Shown here: piece after piece, positions 1 to 9,211 of the stretch | Position numbering within the stretch: position 1 is the stretch's first letter | Layout: the number at the start of each line of letters is the position of its first letter | Assembly: GCA_031178005.1 (NCBI GenBank) | Contig: JAPSJV010000007.1 | Location: 1-64,000 of the forward strand | Direction of reading: 5' to 3' | Length of the DNA: 64,000 nucleotides | From: Pseudarthrobacter sp. | GTDB taxonomy: Bacteria > Actinomycetota > Actinomycetes > Actinomycetales > Micrococcaceae | Notes under the pieces: generated by a model | What the model was told of the DNA's origin: nothing | What the model saw: the letters and a program-made list of their open reading frames with translations, nothing else | Databases searched by the model: none | Translations under genes and position numbers: made by a program

Positions 1-83
1 ATTGGTCCGCTCCACTGTTCTTTTAACCGCATTACAATCATCTTGGCGTTCCTGACGTCCGGAAACAGCAAGAGGAGATCCAC

Positions 84-1676
84 GTGGCCAGCTTTGTAGA
101 CCGGGTAGTACTGCACGTATCCGGCGGAACCGGCGGTCACGGGTGTGTCTCTGTGCACCGTGAAAAGTTCAAGCCGCTGGGCGGTCCCGACGGCGGTAAC
201 GGCGGCAATGGCGGCGACGTCATCCTGCGCGTCGACCCCCAGACCACCACGCTTCTTGACTACCACCACGCACCGCACCGGCACGCCACCAACGGCGGAC
301 CAGGCATGGGCGACTGGCGTGGCGGCAAGAACGGTGAAACCCTTATTCTTCCCGTGCCGGAAGGCACCGTGGTCAAGGCCAAGGACGGTACCGTCCTGGC
401 TGACCTGGTCAGCCCCGGCATGGAATACATTGCTGCCGCAGGTGGCATCGGCGGCCTGGGCAACGCAGCATTGTCTTCGCAGAAGCGCCGTGCCCCTGGC
501 TTTGCGTTGCTGGGCATTGAAGGCGAATCCAGCGACGTCATCCTGGAACTGAAGTCCATCGCGGACATTGCCCTGGTGGGCTTCCCGTCAGCCGGCAAGT
601 CCAGCCTGGTTGCTGCGATGTCCGCTGCCCGGCCCAAGATCGCCGACTACCCGTTCACCACTCTCATTCCCAACCTGGGCGTTGTACAGGCCGGCGAAGT
701 CCGCTTCACCATTGCAGACGTTCCCGGCCTGATCGAGGGCGCCAGCGAAGGCAAGGGCCTTGGCCACAACTTCCTCCGCCACGTAGAGCGCTGTGCGGCT
801 CTGGTACATGTCCTGGACTGCGGCACGCTGGAATCGGACCGTGATCCGCTGGCAGACCTCGCCATCATCGAGGCCGAGCTGGAAAAGTACGCCGTTGACA
901 TGAGCTATGCCGGTACCGATGGCGAAGTGGTGCCACTGAACCACCGCCCCCGCCTGGTGGCCCTGAACAAGGTGGATCTCCCTGACGGCCGTGACATGGC
1001 CGAGTTTGTCCGGCCGGACCTGGAAGCCCGCGGCTACCGCGTCTTCGAAGTCTCTGCCACCAGCCACGAGGGCCTGCGCCAGCTGGGCTTCGCCATGGCA
1101 GAGATCGTGAAGACCGCCCGCGAGAACCTGGCCGCTGCACCGCCCAAGGTCCAGCCGCAGGTGATCCGCCCTCGTGCCGTCAACGCCGCAGGATTCCGGA
1201 TCCGTCGCGAGGAGCAGAACCTCGAGCCGCTGTTCCGCGTCATCGGTGAAAAGCCGGTGCGCTGGGTCAAGCAGACCGACTTCACCAACGAGGAAGCAAT
1301 CGGCTACCTCGCGGACCGGCTGGCCAAGCTGGGCGTTGAAACCGAGCTCTTCAAACAGGGTGCCAAGCCCGGGGATGCCGTGGTTATCGGCGAGGATGAC
1401 GGCGTCGTCTTCGACTGGGAGCCCACAATGGTGGGCGGCGCGGAACTTCTTGCTGCGCCTCGTGGCACGGATATCCGCTTCGCCGACATCGGCGATCGGC
1501 CCACACGCGGCCAGAAGCGCGAAGAACAGCAGGAGCGTAAAGACGCGAAGGCGGCAGCGCGCGCTGAACTTGAGACCGAACGCAAGGCAGGCATCTGGAC
1601 CGAATCGGTCAGCAAGCGCCGGTCCGACAACCTGCCGCTCAAAGAGAGCGGGCTGGCCTCGGAAGACGATGCCTAG
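84..1676 (+). CDS. obg: GTPase Obg/CgtA
   Basis: Essential ribosome-associated GTPase involved in 50S maturation and stress signalling. The 530-residue product has the glycine-rich Obg fold at about residues 1-158 ([14 protein letters not shown]). The G domain runs from about 160 to 345, with P-loop GFPSAGKSS, switch-[11 protein letters not shown] and NKVD base-recognition motif. An OCT domain lies at about 365-445, and the tail is highly charged and probably disordered. The GTG start is preceded by AGGAGA at good spacing. The stop overlaps the start of proB by 8 bases, so the two are translationally coupled. rplU and rpmA, the usual upstream partners, would lie just outside the window. Identification is secure. 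Confidence 0.97.
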   Translation: MASFVDRVVLHVSGGTGGHGCVSVHREKFKPLGGPDGGNGGNGGDVILRVDPQTTTLLDYHHAPHRHATNGGPGMGDWRGGKNGETLILPVPEGTVVKAKDGTVLADLVSPGMEYIAAAGGIGGLGNAALSSQKRRAPGFALLGIEGESSDVILELKSIADIALVGFPSAGKSSLVAAMSAARPKIADYPFTTLIPNLGVVQAGEVRFTIADVPGLIEGASEGKGLGHNFLRHVERCAALVHVLDCGTLESDRDPLADLAIIEAELEKYAVDMSYAGTDGEVVPLNHRPRLVALNKVDLPDGRDMAEFVRPDLEARGYRVFEVSATSHEGLRQLGFAMAEIVKTARENLAAAPPKVQPQVIRPRAVNAAGFRIRREEQNLEPLFRVIGEKPVRWVKQTDFTNEEAIGYLADRLAKLGVETELFKQGAKPGDAVVIGEDDGVVFDWEPTMVGGAELLAAPRGTDIRFADIGDRPTRGQKREEQQERKDAKAAARAELETERKAGIWTESVSKRRSDNLPLKESGLASEDDA

Positions 1677-2814
1677 CCCCGCCTTGGCCAGCCAGCACGC
1701 AGCAGTGGACCGCAGCGTGCTGGCTGGTGCCCGCAGGATTGTGGTCAAGGTGGGATCGTCATCCCTGACCAGCATCAAGGGTGGCATTTCCGAAGAAGCG
1801 CTGACAGCTTTGGCTGATGCCCTCGCCCACAAGCGGAACAGCGGCACCGAGATCATCCTGGTGTCCTCGGGAGCTATCGCCGCAGGGCTGGCCCCGCTGG
1901 GTCTTGCCAAGCGGCCCCGCGATCTCGCCACCCAGCAGGCTGCCGCCAGCGTAGGCCAAGGGCTGCTGATGGCCCGATATACCCATGCTTTCGGAGCACA
2001 CGGCGTCACAGTAAGCCAGGTCCTGCTGACAGCGGACGACCTCATGCGCCGAAGCCAGCACACCAACGCCCTGCGCGCCCTGGACCGGCTCCTGAGCCTT
2101 GGTGTTGTGCCCGTGGTTAACGAAAATGACACCGTAGCCACCCACGAGATCCGGTTCGGCGACAACGACCGACTGGCTGCTCTCGTCGCCCACCTGGTGC
2201 GGGCCGATGCCCTGGTGCTGCTGTCCGACGTCGACGCACTCTACGACGGTCCGCCGTCGAAAGGTGCCAGCAGAATCCCGCTCGTGGCCGGCCCCCAGCA
2301 CCTGGAAGGCGTTTCAATTGGAAAAGCCGGAAAGGCCGGAGTCGGTACCGGGGGCATGATGACAAAGGTCGAGGCAGCCACCATTGCCGCCGGCTCCGGA
2401 ATCCAGGCGCTGGTGACGTCCACCGCCAACGCCGCCAAGGCCCTGGCAGGGGAGGACGTCGGCACCTGGTTTACCGTGAACGGTTCCCGAAAGCCTGTCC
2501 GCCTCCTGTGGTTGGCCCATCTTGCGTCCGTCCACGGCCGCCTGGAGCTCGACGCCGGTGCCGTCAAGGCAGTGCGTGACCGGCACACCTCGTTGTTGCC
2601 CGCCGGCATTTCCGGAGTCTCCGGGGACTTTGAGGCCGGCGATGCCGTGGAGATGGTTGGACCTGACGGATCGGTGATCGCACGTGGCCTCGTCAACTAC
2701 TCAGCGGGTGAACTTCCGCAGATGCTTGGCCGGTCGACCAAGGAACTGGGCAAGGCGCTGGGACGCGGATACGACCGTGAAGTTGTTCATGTTGACGACT
2801 TGGTGCTCCTCTAA
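1669..2814 (+). CDS. proB: Glutamate 5-kinase
   Basis: Catalyses ATP-dependent phosphorylation of glutamate, the first step of proline synthesis. The 381-residue product has an amino-acid-kinase domain ([10 protein letters not shown] near residue 26, [29 protein letters not shown]) and a C-terminal PUA domain from about residue 285, the full-length two-domain form. The ATG lies inside the last codons of obg in another frame, and no better-placed start is seen. proA follows after 26 bases, giving a proB-proA unit. Feedback inhibition by proline is typical of the family but cannot be read from sequence. Confidence 0.95.
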   Translation: MPSPALASQHAAVDRSVLAGARRIVVKVGSSSLTSIKGGISEEALTALADALAHKRNSGTEIILVSSGAIAAGLAPLGLAKRPRDLATQQAAASVGQGLLMARYTHAFGAHGVTVSQVLLTADDLMRRSQHTNALRALDRLLSLGVVPVVNENDTVATHEIRFGDNDRLAALVAHLVRADALVLLSDVDALYDGPPSKGASRIPLVAGPQHLEGVSIGKAGKAGVGTGGMMTKVEAATIAAGSGIQALVTSTANAAKALAGEDVGTWFTVNGSRKPVRLLWLAHLASVHGRLELDAGAVKAVRDRHTSLLPAGISGVSGDFEAGDAVEMVGPDGSVIARGLVNYSAGELPQMLGRSTKELGKALGRGYDREVVHVDDLVLL

Positions 2815-2828
2815 GTGCAATGCTCGCC

Positions 2829-2841
2829 TAAACTTGGAGGA
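2829..2841 (+). promoter_or_regulatory. Possible leaderless start of proA (TANNNT -10)
   Basis: The hexamer TAAACT (2829-2834) fits the actinobacterial -10 consensus TANNNT and ends six bases before the A of the proA ATG. GGAGG directly abuts the ATG with no spacer, which is poor for Shine-Dalgarno use. Together this suggests that a leaderless proA transcript may start at the ATG. No good -35 is visible. Confidence 0.3.
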
Positions 2842-4205
2842 TGACTGAGGCATTGACCCACCACAACGCTGCAATATCCGACGCTGTGATTCCCGAAGCC
2901 GCTGTTCCTGCGGCGGCCAACCCGGAGAACACGCCGCTGGATGCGGCAGGCGTTGAGGCTGCTGTCCATGCCGTCGCGGATCGTGCCCGCAAGGCGTCCC
3001 GTCCCATGGCCAGGGCCAACAGGTCATGGAAGGATCGTGGCCTCCGTGCCATCGGCAAGGGCCTGATTGAAAACAAGTCATCCATCCTTGCCGCAAACGC
3101 CGAGGATGTTCGCGCCGGCAAGGCCAACGGCACCTCCGCCGCCATGCTGGACCGGCTGACGCTGACCGATGCGCGGATCGATGGCCTGGTTGCCGCCCTG
3201 GAGAACCTGGCCAACCTGCCTGATCCCGTGGGCAACGTAGTGCGCGGCCAGACCCTCCCGAACGGGCTTCGGCTCCGTCAAGTGAACGTGCCCATGGGTG
3301 TTGTCGCCGCCATCTATGAGGCCCGTCCCAATGTCACCGTTGACATCGCCGGGCTGGCACTGAAGAGCGGCAACGCCGTCATCCTCCGCGGCGGTACTGC
3401 TGCAGCGGCAACAAACGAAGCCTTGGTGCACGTATTGCGGACCGCCTTGGATTCCGTGGGCTTGCCCGCCGATGCCGTCCAGACTGTTGACCAGTACGGC
3501 CGGGACGGCGCCAATGCCCTGATGCGGGCGCGCGGCAGGGTGGACGTCCTGATTCCCCGCGGCGGCAGGGAACTGATCCAGACCGTCGTGACGAATTCCG
3601 CTGTACCGGTCATTGAAACCGGCGAGGGCAACGTCCACATCTTCCTGGATGAATCCGCCAACGAGGAAATGGCTGTGGACATCCTGCTTAACGCCAAGAC
3701 CCAGCGGCCCAGTGTCTGCAACACCGTGGAGACACTCCTGGTCCACTCGGGTTCAACAGTGTTTCCGGCCGTCGCCAAGGCGCTGTCCAAAGCGGGCGTA
3801 ACCCTGCACGTGGACCAGCGGGTCCGTGGAATCCTTCCCTCAGGTGTGTCCGCAGAAGATGCGACGGATACCGACTGGGGGAGCGAATATATGGACCTGG
3901 ACCTCGCCGTGGCCATGGTGGACAGCCTTGATGATGCCGTTAAGCACATCCGGACCTGGTCCACGGGGCACACGGAGGCCATCCTGACCAACAACCTGGC
4001 CAATGCCGAGCGCTTTATCGCCGAGGTTGATTCCGCTGCCGTGATCGTTAACGCGTCCACCCGTTTTACCGACGGCGGTGAACTGGGATTGGGTGCCGAG
4101 GTAGGGATTTCCACCCAGAAGCTCCATGCCCGCGGTCCCATGGGTCTGACCGAGCTCACTACCACCAAGTGGATAGTGCAGGGCGAGGGCCAGATCCGCG
4201 GGTAA
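2841..4205 (+). CDS. proA: Gamma-glutamyl phosphate reductase
   Basis: NADPH-dependent reduction of gamma-glutamyl phosphate to glutamate semialdehyde, the second proline step, acting on the ProB product. The 454-residue protein belongs to the aldehyde dehydrogenase superfamily. It shows the substrate/cofactor segment VPMGVVAAIYEARPNVT, the catalytic-Cys region TQRPSVCNTVETLLVH, and the C-terminal FTDGGELGLGAEVGISTQKLHARGPMGL (first and last parts typical of ProA). It carries about 30 more N-terminal residues than many homologues (alanine/proline rich), so a later start is possible, for example GTG near 2885. Coupled to proB. Confidence 0.95.
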   Translation: MTEALTHHNAAISDAVIPEAAVPAAANPENTPLDAAGVEAAVHAVADRARKASRPMARANRSWKDRGLRAIGKGLIENKSSILAANAEDVRAGKANGTSAAMLDRLTLTDARIDGLVAALENLANLPDPVGNVVRGQTLPNGLRLRQVNVPMGVVAAIYEARPNVTVDIAGLALKSGNAVILRGGTAAAATNEALVHVLRTALDSVGLPADAVQTVDQYGRDGANALMRARGRVDVLIPRGGRELIQTVVTNSAVPVIETGEGNVHIFLDESANEEMAVDILLNAKTQRPSVCNTVETLLVHSGSTVFPAVAKALSKAGVTLHVDQRVRGILPSGVSAEDATDTDWGSEYMDLDLAVAMVDSLDDAVKHIRTWSTGHTEAILTNNLANAERFIAEVDSAAVIVNASTRFTDGGELGLGAEVGISTQKLHARGPMGLTELTTTKWIVQGEGQIRG

Positions 4206-4272
4206 TATAGAACAGAAGTCCGGAACGGCTGAATCATCCGCCGTCAAAATTCCTTGAACATTAGGGGAGAAC

Positions 4273-4512
4273 ATGCTGCTCCAGCAGATCGCCATGACCG
4301 TCAGCGCCGCAAGTGAGGCCGAACACGAGGAACTGGCGCCGTTGTGGGCGGATCCGCTGGTCTTCGGGATTGTTATGTTCGCGTTCATGCTGGTTTTGCT
4401 CTTCATCACCTGGTCCTACTCCAACCTGGGCAACCGCCACACTGCCGTTGAGGAGCACGCTGACCCGCACCGTCAGCACCCCAACAAGCACGATCACGGC
4501 CAGGGACACTGA
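4273..4512 (+). CDS. Small single-pass membrane protein with His-rich tail
   Basis: Product of 79 residues with no recognised family. A short acidic N-terminus is followed by one hydrophobic helix at about residues 28-48 ([17 protein letters not shown]). The C-terminal tail of about 30 residues is hydrophilic with eight histidines ([16 protein letters not shown], then HDHGQGH). The ATG has a good ribosome site (AGGGGAGA) upstream. It sits between proA and nadD, 11 bases before nadD, so it is probably co-transcribed. The His-rich tail could bind a metal, but this is only a suggestion from composition. Confidence 0.75.
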   Translation: MLLQQIAMTVSAASEAEHEELAPLWADPLVFGIVMFAFMLVLLFITWSYSNLGNRHTAVEEHADPHRQHPNKHDHGQGH

Positions 4513-4523
4513 ACGTTCCCATA

Positions 4524-5180
4524 GTGCTTCCCAATGGCAGTGGCAAGGCGCGGCTGAGGCTGGGCGTGATGGGTGGGACGTTTGATCCCATCCACCATGG
4601 CCACCTGGTTGCGGCGAGTGAGGTGGCCGCAAAGTTCGGCCTGGACGAAGTGGTCTTCGTTCCCACAGGGCAGCCCTGGCAGAAGTCCCATAAGCGGGTC
4701 AGTGCCGTTGAGCACCGCTACCTCATGACGGTGATTGCCACGGCATCAAACCCCCGCTTCACCGTGAGCCGGGTGGACGTGGACCGGCCGGGTCCCACCT
4801 ACACCATTGATACCCTCCGGGACCTTCGGAGCCAGCGTCCGGACGCTGACCTGTTCTTTATTACCGGCGCTGACGCCCTGGCCCAGATTCTGTCCTGGAA
4901 GGACATTGACGAGCTGTGGTCACTCGCGCACTTTGTGGGTGTCACCAGGCCCGGCCATGTGTTGGACGGGATGGGCCGTAAGGATGTCAGCCTCCTTGAG
5001 GTGCCGGCCATGGCCATCTCCTCCACGGACTGCCGTTCCCGGGTAGCTGAGAACAATCCCGTCTGGTACCTGGTACCCGACGGAGTGGTGCAGTACATCG
5101 CAAAATACGGTCTCTACGCGGCCGAAAAACCCGCTGCGGACCAACCAGAACCATCCGTCGAATCCGCCAGCACTGAATGA
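4524..5180 (+). CDS. nadD: Nicotinate-nucleotide adenylyltransferase
   Basis: Adenylates nicotinate mononucleotide to deamido-NAD in NAD synthesis. The product has 218 residues from a GTG start; an in-frame ATG at 4569 is an alternative. The nucleotidyltransferase signature [12 protein letters not shown] is present near residue 17, and the ATP-contacting ISSTDCRSR motif lies near residue 170, as expected for NadD. Residues 195-218 form a polar tail. The position between proA and rsfS is the common actinobacterial order. Confident call; only the exact start is open. Confidence 0.95.
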   Translation: MLPNGSGKARLRLGVMGGTFDPIHHGHLVAASEVAAKFGLDEVVFVPTGQPWQKSHKRVSAVEHRYLMTVIATASNPRFTVSRVDVDRPGPTYTIDTLRDLRSQRPDADLFFITGADALAQILSWKDIDELWSLAHFVGVTRPGHVLDGMGRKDVSLLEVPAMAISSTDCRSRVAENNPVWYLVPDGVVQYIAKYGLYAAEKPAADQPEPSVESASTE

Positions 5181-5187
5181 GTTTTCT

Positions 5188-6249
5188 ATGAGTCAGGAAC
5201 AGCCCCCACTGCGGAGCCGTCGCGAATTGCGGCAGGCCCGTGCCGAGGCCGCGCCCGAATCCGGCCTGACCCCTCGGCAGCAAAGCACCGGACCCCGTAC
5301 GGACAGGGTCCGCCGTGTTTCAACCGGACCGGTGGATTCCCTTCCGGAGCGTGGCGGGGAAAGGTCTTCGCAGGTCCGTGCCCGTGACAGGGCAGCGCTT
5401 CGGGCCATGAAGGAACGGGGCGACAAAGAAGAGCCTGAGTTCAACAGCGGACCTCCCACTCGCCGGCAGATGCGCCTGCGCCAACTGCAGCAACAAAGCT
5501 CGACGGCGGCAGTTCCCGTGGTGCCCGCAGCGGGCGCGGTGCCTGCTTCGGATGCCGACGGAATGAGCGTTGAGCAGGCCCTTGCCGCCCGTGCTGAGAT
5601 TGCCGAGCAGGCAAAGAACCACCTTGCGCAGATGGAAAAGTCGGCAGGTGCTGATCCGGAGGCCGTGGATCCGCAGATCCTGAAGGAACAGCAGGCGCTT
5701 GCCCAGCGGGCGGCCGCCGTCAATCGCAGGAATGCGGAACAGCAGAACCAGACCGGGTCCACGGACCGGGCCGTCAGGCTTTCCGACCCTACCGAAGCCA
5801 GTAACCTCGGGATGGTCACGCCGCTTGAATTCATTAAGGTTCCCGGTGTTGACCGGCCCGTCATGAAGCCCCCGGCTACCTCATACGTCCCGGTGGTGAC
5901 CCAATCCCGGCCCAAGCTGCCGCCGTCGGACGTTGTCAAGGGTTCCGAAAACCGCAGCGGACGCTCCTGGGTTATTGCACGTGCGGAGGCCGCAGCCAAA
6001 GCGGCTGACGGTGCCGCCGCCCAGGCTCCGGAAGTCGACTCCGCACGCGAGTTGCCGGCCGAAGAGTTTTTCCAGGAGCAGGCGCCCGTGGCTGCTGCTT
6101 CCGCCTACGGACTGGACCCGCTGGATGCGGCCACCGCGGGCCTGGCGCGTGCGCAGCGGATGAAATACATCCAATACGGCGTCCTCGTGTTTGGGGTCCT
6201 GGCTCTTGTGGCGGGCCTCATCCTTATCATCAGCGGCATGTCGCGTTAA
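5188..6249 (+). CDS. C-terminally anchored membrane protein, function unknown
   Basis: Product of 353 residues that matches no enzyme family by eye. The first 320 residues are polar, rich in Ala, Gln, Arg and Glu, and likely disordered or partly coiled-coil (for example EQALAARAEIAEQAKNHLAQ around residue 130). A single hydrophobic helix at about residues 327-350 (YGVLVFGVLALVAGLILIIS) ends four residues before the C-terminus, giving a tail-anchored topology with a cytoplasmic body. It starts 7 bases after nadD and lies 48 bases before rsfS, so it belongs to the same transcription unit. Proteins of this kind at this locus are usually annotated as hypothetical. Confidence 0.8.
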   Translation: MSQEQPPLRSRRELRQARAEAAPESGLTPRQQSTGPRTDRVRRVSTGPVDSLPERGGERSSQVRARDRAALRAMKERGDKEEPEFNSGPPTRRQMRLRQLQQQSSTAAVPVVPAAGAVPASDADGMSVEQALAARAEIAEQAKNHLAQMEKSAGADPEAVDPQILKEQQALAQRAAAVNRRNAEQQNQTGSTDRAVRLSDPTEASNLGMVTPLEFIKVPGVDRPVMKPPATSYVPVVTQSRPKLPPSDVVKGSENRSGRSWVIARAEAAAKAADGAAAQAPEVDSARELPAEEFFQEQAPVAAASAYGLDPLDAATAGLARAQRMKYIQYGVLVFGVLALVAGLILIISGMSR

Positions 6250-6297
6250 CGCGCATGCCCGCACATTCTTAGCTTTAGAAAACCATCAAGGAGTCCC

Positions 6298-6699
6298 GTG
6301 ACTGCAATCGATTCATCCGTAGAGTTAGCCCGCCACGCCGCCAAGGCCGCGGCAGAGAAAATTGCCCAGGACATTGTGGCACTGGACGTGAGCGAGCGGA
6401 TGGCCCTGACTGACATTTTCGTCATTGCGTCTGCACCCAGCGAGCGCCAGGTCAACGCCATTGTTGACGGCATCGAGGAGGAACTGGGCAAGCTGAACCG
6501 CCAGCCCGTCCGCCGCGAGGGCCGGTCCGGCGGCCGCTGGGTATTGCTGGACTACTCGGACATCATCATCCACGTCCAGCACGAGGAAGACCGCGTTTTC
6601 TACGCCCTGGAGCGCCTGTGGAAGGACTGCCCGGTGGTGGATCTGCAGCTCGGTGACGATGCATCTGCCAAGCCGGCTGCCTCCGAGGATGCAATGTAG
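6298..6699 (+). CDS. rsfS: Ribosome silencing factor RsfS
   Basis: Binds L14 of the 50S subunit and blocks subunit joining during starvation. The 133-residue product shows the DUF143/RsfS core: DIVALDVSERMALTDIFVIA, the RQVNAIVDGIEEEL helix, GRWVLLDYSDIIIHVQ and YALERLWKD. GTG start with AAGGAG eight bases upstream. The gene is last in the obg-to-rsfS run, and the nadD-rsfS linkage is widely conserved. The C-terminal 15 residues are a polar extension. Confidence 0.94.
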   Translation: MTAIDSSVELARHAAKAAAEKIAQDIVALDVSERMALTDIFVIASAPSERQVNAIVDGIEEELGKLNRQPVRREGRSGGRWVLLDYSDIIIHVQHEEDRVFYALERLWKDCPVVDLQLGDDASAKPAASEDAM

Positions 6700-6729
6700 G
6701 AAGTCTGCGGTCCGGTGAATATTCCGGAT

Positions 6730-6759
6730 TTGGAATTTTTGGAAATGCTGTTCTAAGAT
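6730..6759 (+). promoter_or_regulatory. Putative promoter of tRNA-Ala
   Basis: TTGGAA (6730-6735) and TAAGAT (6754-6759) are separated by 18 bases and lie 45 bases upstream of the mature tRNA 5' end, in an AT-richer stretch following rsfS. Match to sigma-70 type consensus is moderate. Confidence 0.45.
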
Positions 6760-6804
6760 ATTCGAGTTGCTTCGGAGAAATCCGGTCAACATCCGGCATT
6801 TTCC

Positions 6805-6880
6805 GGGGCTGTGGCGCAGCTGGTAGCGCACCTGCATGGCATGCAGGGGGTCAGGGGTTCGAGTCCCCTCAGCTCCACCA
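6805..6880 (+). tRNA. tRNA-Ala (anticodon GGC), CCA encoded
   Basis: 76-base cloverleaf. The acceptor stem is GGGGCTG with CAGCTCC (one G-T pair). The anticodon stem CCTGC/GCAGG encloses loop ATGGCAT, giving anticodon GGC for alanine codon GCC. The T-arm contains GGTTCGAGTCCC and the 3' CCA is encoded. The 73-base body is identical to a second copy at 41325. Confidence 0.95.
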
Positions 6881-6891
6881 ATTAAATACCA

Positions 6892-6927
6892 AAAAAGGGA
6901 ACCACCAGATCTGGTGGTTCCCTTTTT
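6892..6927. terminator. Bidirectional rho-independent terminator
   Basis: Perfect 36-base palindrome centred on AGATCT: A5-GGGAACCACC on the left and its complement ending in T5 on the right. It lies between the tRNA-Ala gene (plus strand) and the end of the hydroxyacid dehydrogenase gene (minus strand), so it can serve both. Confidence 0.9.
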
Positions 6928-6934
6928 GGTGTCC

Positions 6935-7894
6935 CTAGCTGATGGGCGTCGGCGGTGGACCACCGCTGAGCACGGCAAGGGCGTTGTCCGCCGCCAGCAT
7001 CGCCATGGCTGTGCGCGTTTCAACAGTGGCGGATCCGAGGTGCGGCACAAGGACCACGTTATCGAGTTCCAGCAGCCCGGGGTGCACGGCGGGTTCCTTC
7101 TCGAAGACGTCCAGTCCGGCGCCCGCGATCTGCCCTTCACCAAGGGCGGCGGCAAGTGCCGCTTCGTCGATGATGGGCCCCCGGGCGGTGTTGATGAGGT
7201 AGGCCGATTCCTTCATTGCCACAAGTTCCCCCGCCCCAATCAGGTGGTGGGTGGCGGGCCCATAGGGGCAGTGCAGGGAGACGACATCGGAGACTGCCAG
7301 CAGCTCGTCGAGGTCCACCCGCCTGGCACCCAGCTCGGCGGCCACGCCTGGGTCCAGCTCGCTCCGGGACTGGTAGACGATCTCCATGCCAAACGCCTTG
7401 GCCCGGCGTGCGGTCGCTTGGCCGATTCCGCCCATACCGACGACGCCCAGCGTTTTTCCCTGCAGGCTGCTGCCGAGCAGGAAGAACATGCCCCATTTCC
7501 ACTCCTGGCCGGAGCGGATGAGCCGTTCCCCTTCCCCGAGTCGGCGGGTTGCGGACAGGATGAGGCCGAACGCGATGTCCGCCGTCGCTTCCGTGAGCAC
7601 GCCGGGTGTGTTGGTGGCGATGACGCCCCGCTCCGTGCAGGCAGGCACGTCGATGTTGTCATAGCCGACGGCGACGTTTGCGACGACCCTCAGCTGCGGC
7701 CCGGCGGCGTCAAGCAGTTCGCCGTCGATGCGCTCGGTGAGCAGGCTCACGATTGCATCCGCGCCGGCCACCCGGCGCAGCAACTCATCCCGGCCGATCG
7801 AGCCCGGTCCGGTCCAGGCGTCGACATCATGTTCGGCGCGGAGCTTCTCAAGTGCGGCTTCGGGTACCCGTCCCGTGACGACCACCCGGCTCAT
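6935..7894 (-). CDS. D-2-hydroxyacid dehydrogenase (glyoxylate/hydroxypyruvate reductase type)
   Basis: NAD(P)H-dependent interconversion of a 2-oxoacid and a D-2-hydroxyacid; glyoxylate/glycolate or hydroxypyruvate/glycerate are the likeliest substrates. The 319-residue product has the Rossmann motif GVVGMGGIGQATARRAKAFG near residue 150, the catalytic Arg in NTARGPIIDE, and the catalytic His in PHLGSAT. The chosen ATG overlaps the stop of the upstream aminotransferase as ATGA; an in-frame ATG five codons earlier is possible. Coupling to an aminotransferase suggests a path amino acid to oxoacid to hydroxyacid, plausibly serine to hydroxypyruvate to glycerate. Substrate is inferred only. Confidence 0.88.
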   Translation of the reverse strand: MSRVVVTGRVPEAALEKLRAEHDVDAWTGPGSIGRDELLRRVAGADAIVSLLTERIDGELLDAAGPQLRVVANVAVGYDNIDVPACTERGVIATNTPGVLTEATADIAFGLILSATRRLGEGERLIRSGQEWKWGMFFLLGSSLQGKTLGVVGMGGIGQATARRAKAFGMEIVYQSRSELDPGVAAELGARRVDLDELLAVSDVVSLHCPYGPATHHLIGAGELVAMKESAYLINTARGPIIDEAALAAALGEGQIAGAGLDVFEKEPAVHPGLLELDNVVLVPHLGSATVETRTAMAMLAADNALAVLSGGPPPTPIS

Positions 7895-9102
7895 GCCGTC
7901 TCGATCCACTTGCGCAGCCGCCCCAGGCCATCGCGGATGTCCGCGACGTCGATGCCTGAGTAGGCGAGCCGGATGTACTGCCGCTCCTCGCCGGGCAGGC
8001 GGCGGCCGAAGTGCTCGCGGGTGCAGAACGAGACGCCGGTCTCGTGCAGGGCCGCCGTGGCGAAGTCGCCCACTGCCGTGTAGCCCATACGGGCCATGGC
8101 CTCGGTGACATCGGGGAACAGGTAGAACGTGGACTGCGGCACGGCGACGTGTACGCCGTCAATGTCGTTCACAAGTTCACAAGCGGCATCGCGACGCTCG
8201 CGCAGGATGTCCAGCATCTGCTGTACGGGTTCCTGCGTACCGCGGAGTGCTTCGACGCCGGCCCATTGCACGTAGTGCGTGGTGCATGATTCGTCATTGG
8301 TGTTCAGGGTACTGAGGATCCTGGCGATCTCGATCGGAGCGACGGCACAGCCCAGCCGGGATCCGGTCATGGCGAACTTCTTGCTGAAGGTGTAGAGGAT
8401 GACTGTGCGCTCCGCCATTCCGGGCAGTGATGCGATTGAGCTTGAGACGCCCTCGTAGCGGGTTTCGAAGTAGGCCTCATCAGAGAGCACCCAAAGATCG
8501 TGTTCGATCGCGAGCTGTGCGATTGCTTCCCGTTCGGCCGCCGTCGACTCGGCTGAGATGGGGTTTTGCAGGTCGTTGTAGATGATCGCGGTGGTATTCG
8601 GCGTGATCGATGCGCGGACCTGGTCAAGGTCGATTGCGAAGCCCCGGCTCGTGGGCAGGTACCGGTACGGCAAGGCCGTGCCGCCGAGGTACTCGATCTG
8701 GGATTCGTAGATCGGGAAGCCTGGGTTGGGGTAGAGGACTTCATCGCCGGGGTTCATCACCGCCTGCAGGAACTTGGTGATCACGGGTTTGCCGCCCGTC
8801 ATCACTACTACGTTGTCGGGGGAGAAGGTGATGCCGCGCCGTGCTCCGATGTCGTCGGCCAGGGCCTCGCGGAGCTGTGGGATGCCGGGGCCGGGGCAAT
8901 ATCCCGTGTAGCCGTCGGCGATGGCCTTGTTCATGGCTTCCATGATGTGCGGGGCCGTGGGGATGTTAATGTCCCCCAGATGGAAGGGGTACACCAAGTT
9001 TCCCTTGGCTTTCCATGCGGCCGCGGCCTGGGCAACGCTGAAGGCCGTTTCGGTGCCCAGGCGTTCTAGCCGGTGTGCCAGTTTCTGCATGTGCTGTTTC
9101 AC
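7891..9102 (-). CDS. Class I/II PLP-dependent aminotransferase
   Basis: Fold-type I aminotransferase of 403 residues. Visible features are the substrate/PLP region GYTGYCPGPGIPQLREAL, the NPGFPIYESQIEYLGG segment, and Asp/Tyr in LSDEAYFETRYEG. The Schiff-base lysine lies in YTFSKKFAMTGSRLG, and the carboxylate-binding Arg near the C-terminus in RLAYSG. Aspartate, alanine or serine specificity cannot be settled by reading. Starts at 9102, or at an ATG four codons later. Translationally coupled to the downstream hydroxyacid dehydrogenase. A palindrome resembling the glyA/purU operator lies in its promoter (9150-9161). Confidence 0.88.
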   Translation of the reverse strand: MKQHMQKLAHRLERLGTETAFSVAQAAAAWKAKGNLVYPFHLGDINIPTAPHIMEAMNKAIADGYTGYCPGPGIPQLREALADDIGARRGITFSPDNVVVMTGGKPVITKFLQAVMNPGDEVLYPNPGFPIYESQIEYLGGTALPYRYLPTSRGFAIDLDQVRASITPNTTAIIYNDLQNPISAESTAAEREAIAQLAIEHDLWVLSDEAYFETRYEGVSSSIASLPGMAERTVILYTFSKKFAMTGSRLGCAVAPIEIARILSTLNTNDESCTTHYVQWAGVEALRGTQEPVQQMLDILRERRDAACELVNDIDGVHVAVPQSTFYLFPDVTEAMARMGYTAVGDFATAALHETGVSFCTREHFGRRLPGEERQYIRLAYSGIDVADIRDGLGRLRKWIETA

Positions 9103-9149
9103 TCCTCATTGAGTTCAGGGAACGATCCTGCAGCGGATCTAGTATGTAA

Positions 9150-9161
9150 CTAATATGTTAG
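9150..9161. promoter_or_regulatory. Operator-like palindrome in aminotransferase promoter
   Basis: CTAATATGTTAG, a near-palindrome. It resembles the sites CTGATATATTAG (25870) and CTAATATATCAA (26764). On the minus strand it sits in the 17-base spacer between a candidate -35 TTGCCC and -10 TACATA, 48 bases upstream of the aminotransferase ATG. Repressor occupancy there would block transcription. Confidence 0.5.
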
Positions 9162-9211
9162 GTAGGGGCAAGTTTTGATACTGCTGGTGGAGCGGAAGTG
9201 CCAGGCAGCTG

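Noticed and set aside
588..2165. Long minus-strand open frame (525 codons) opposite obg/proB
   Set aside because: Antisense shadow of two clear genes; composition biased, no motif or ribosome site.
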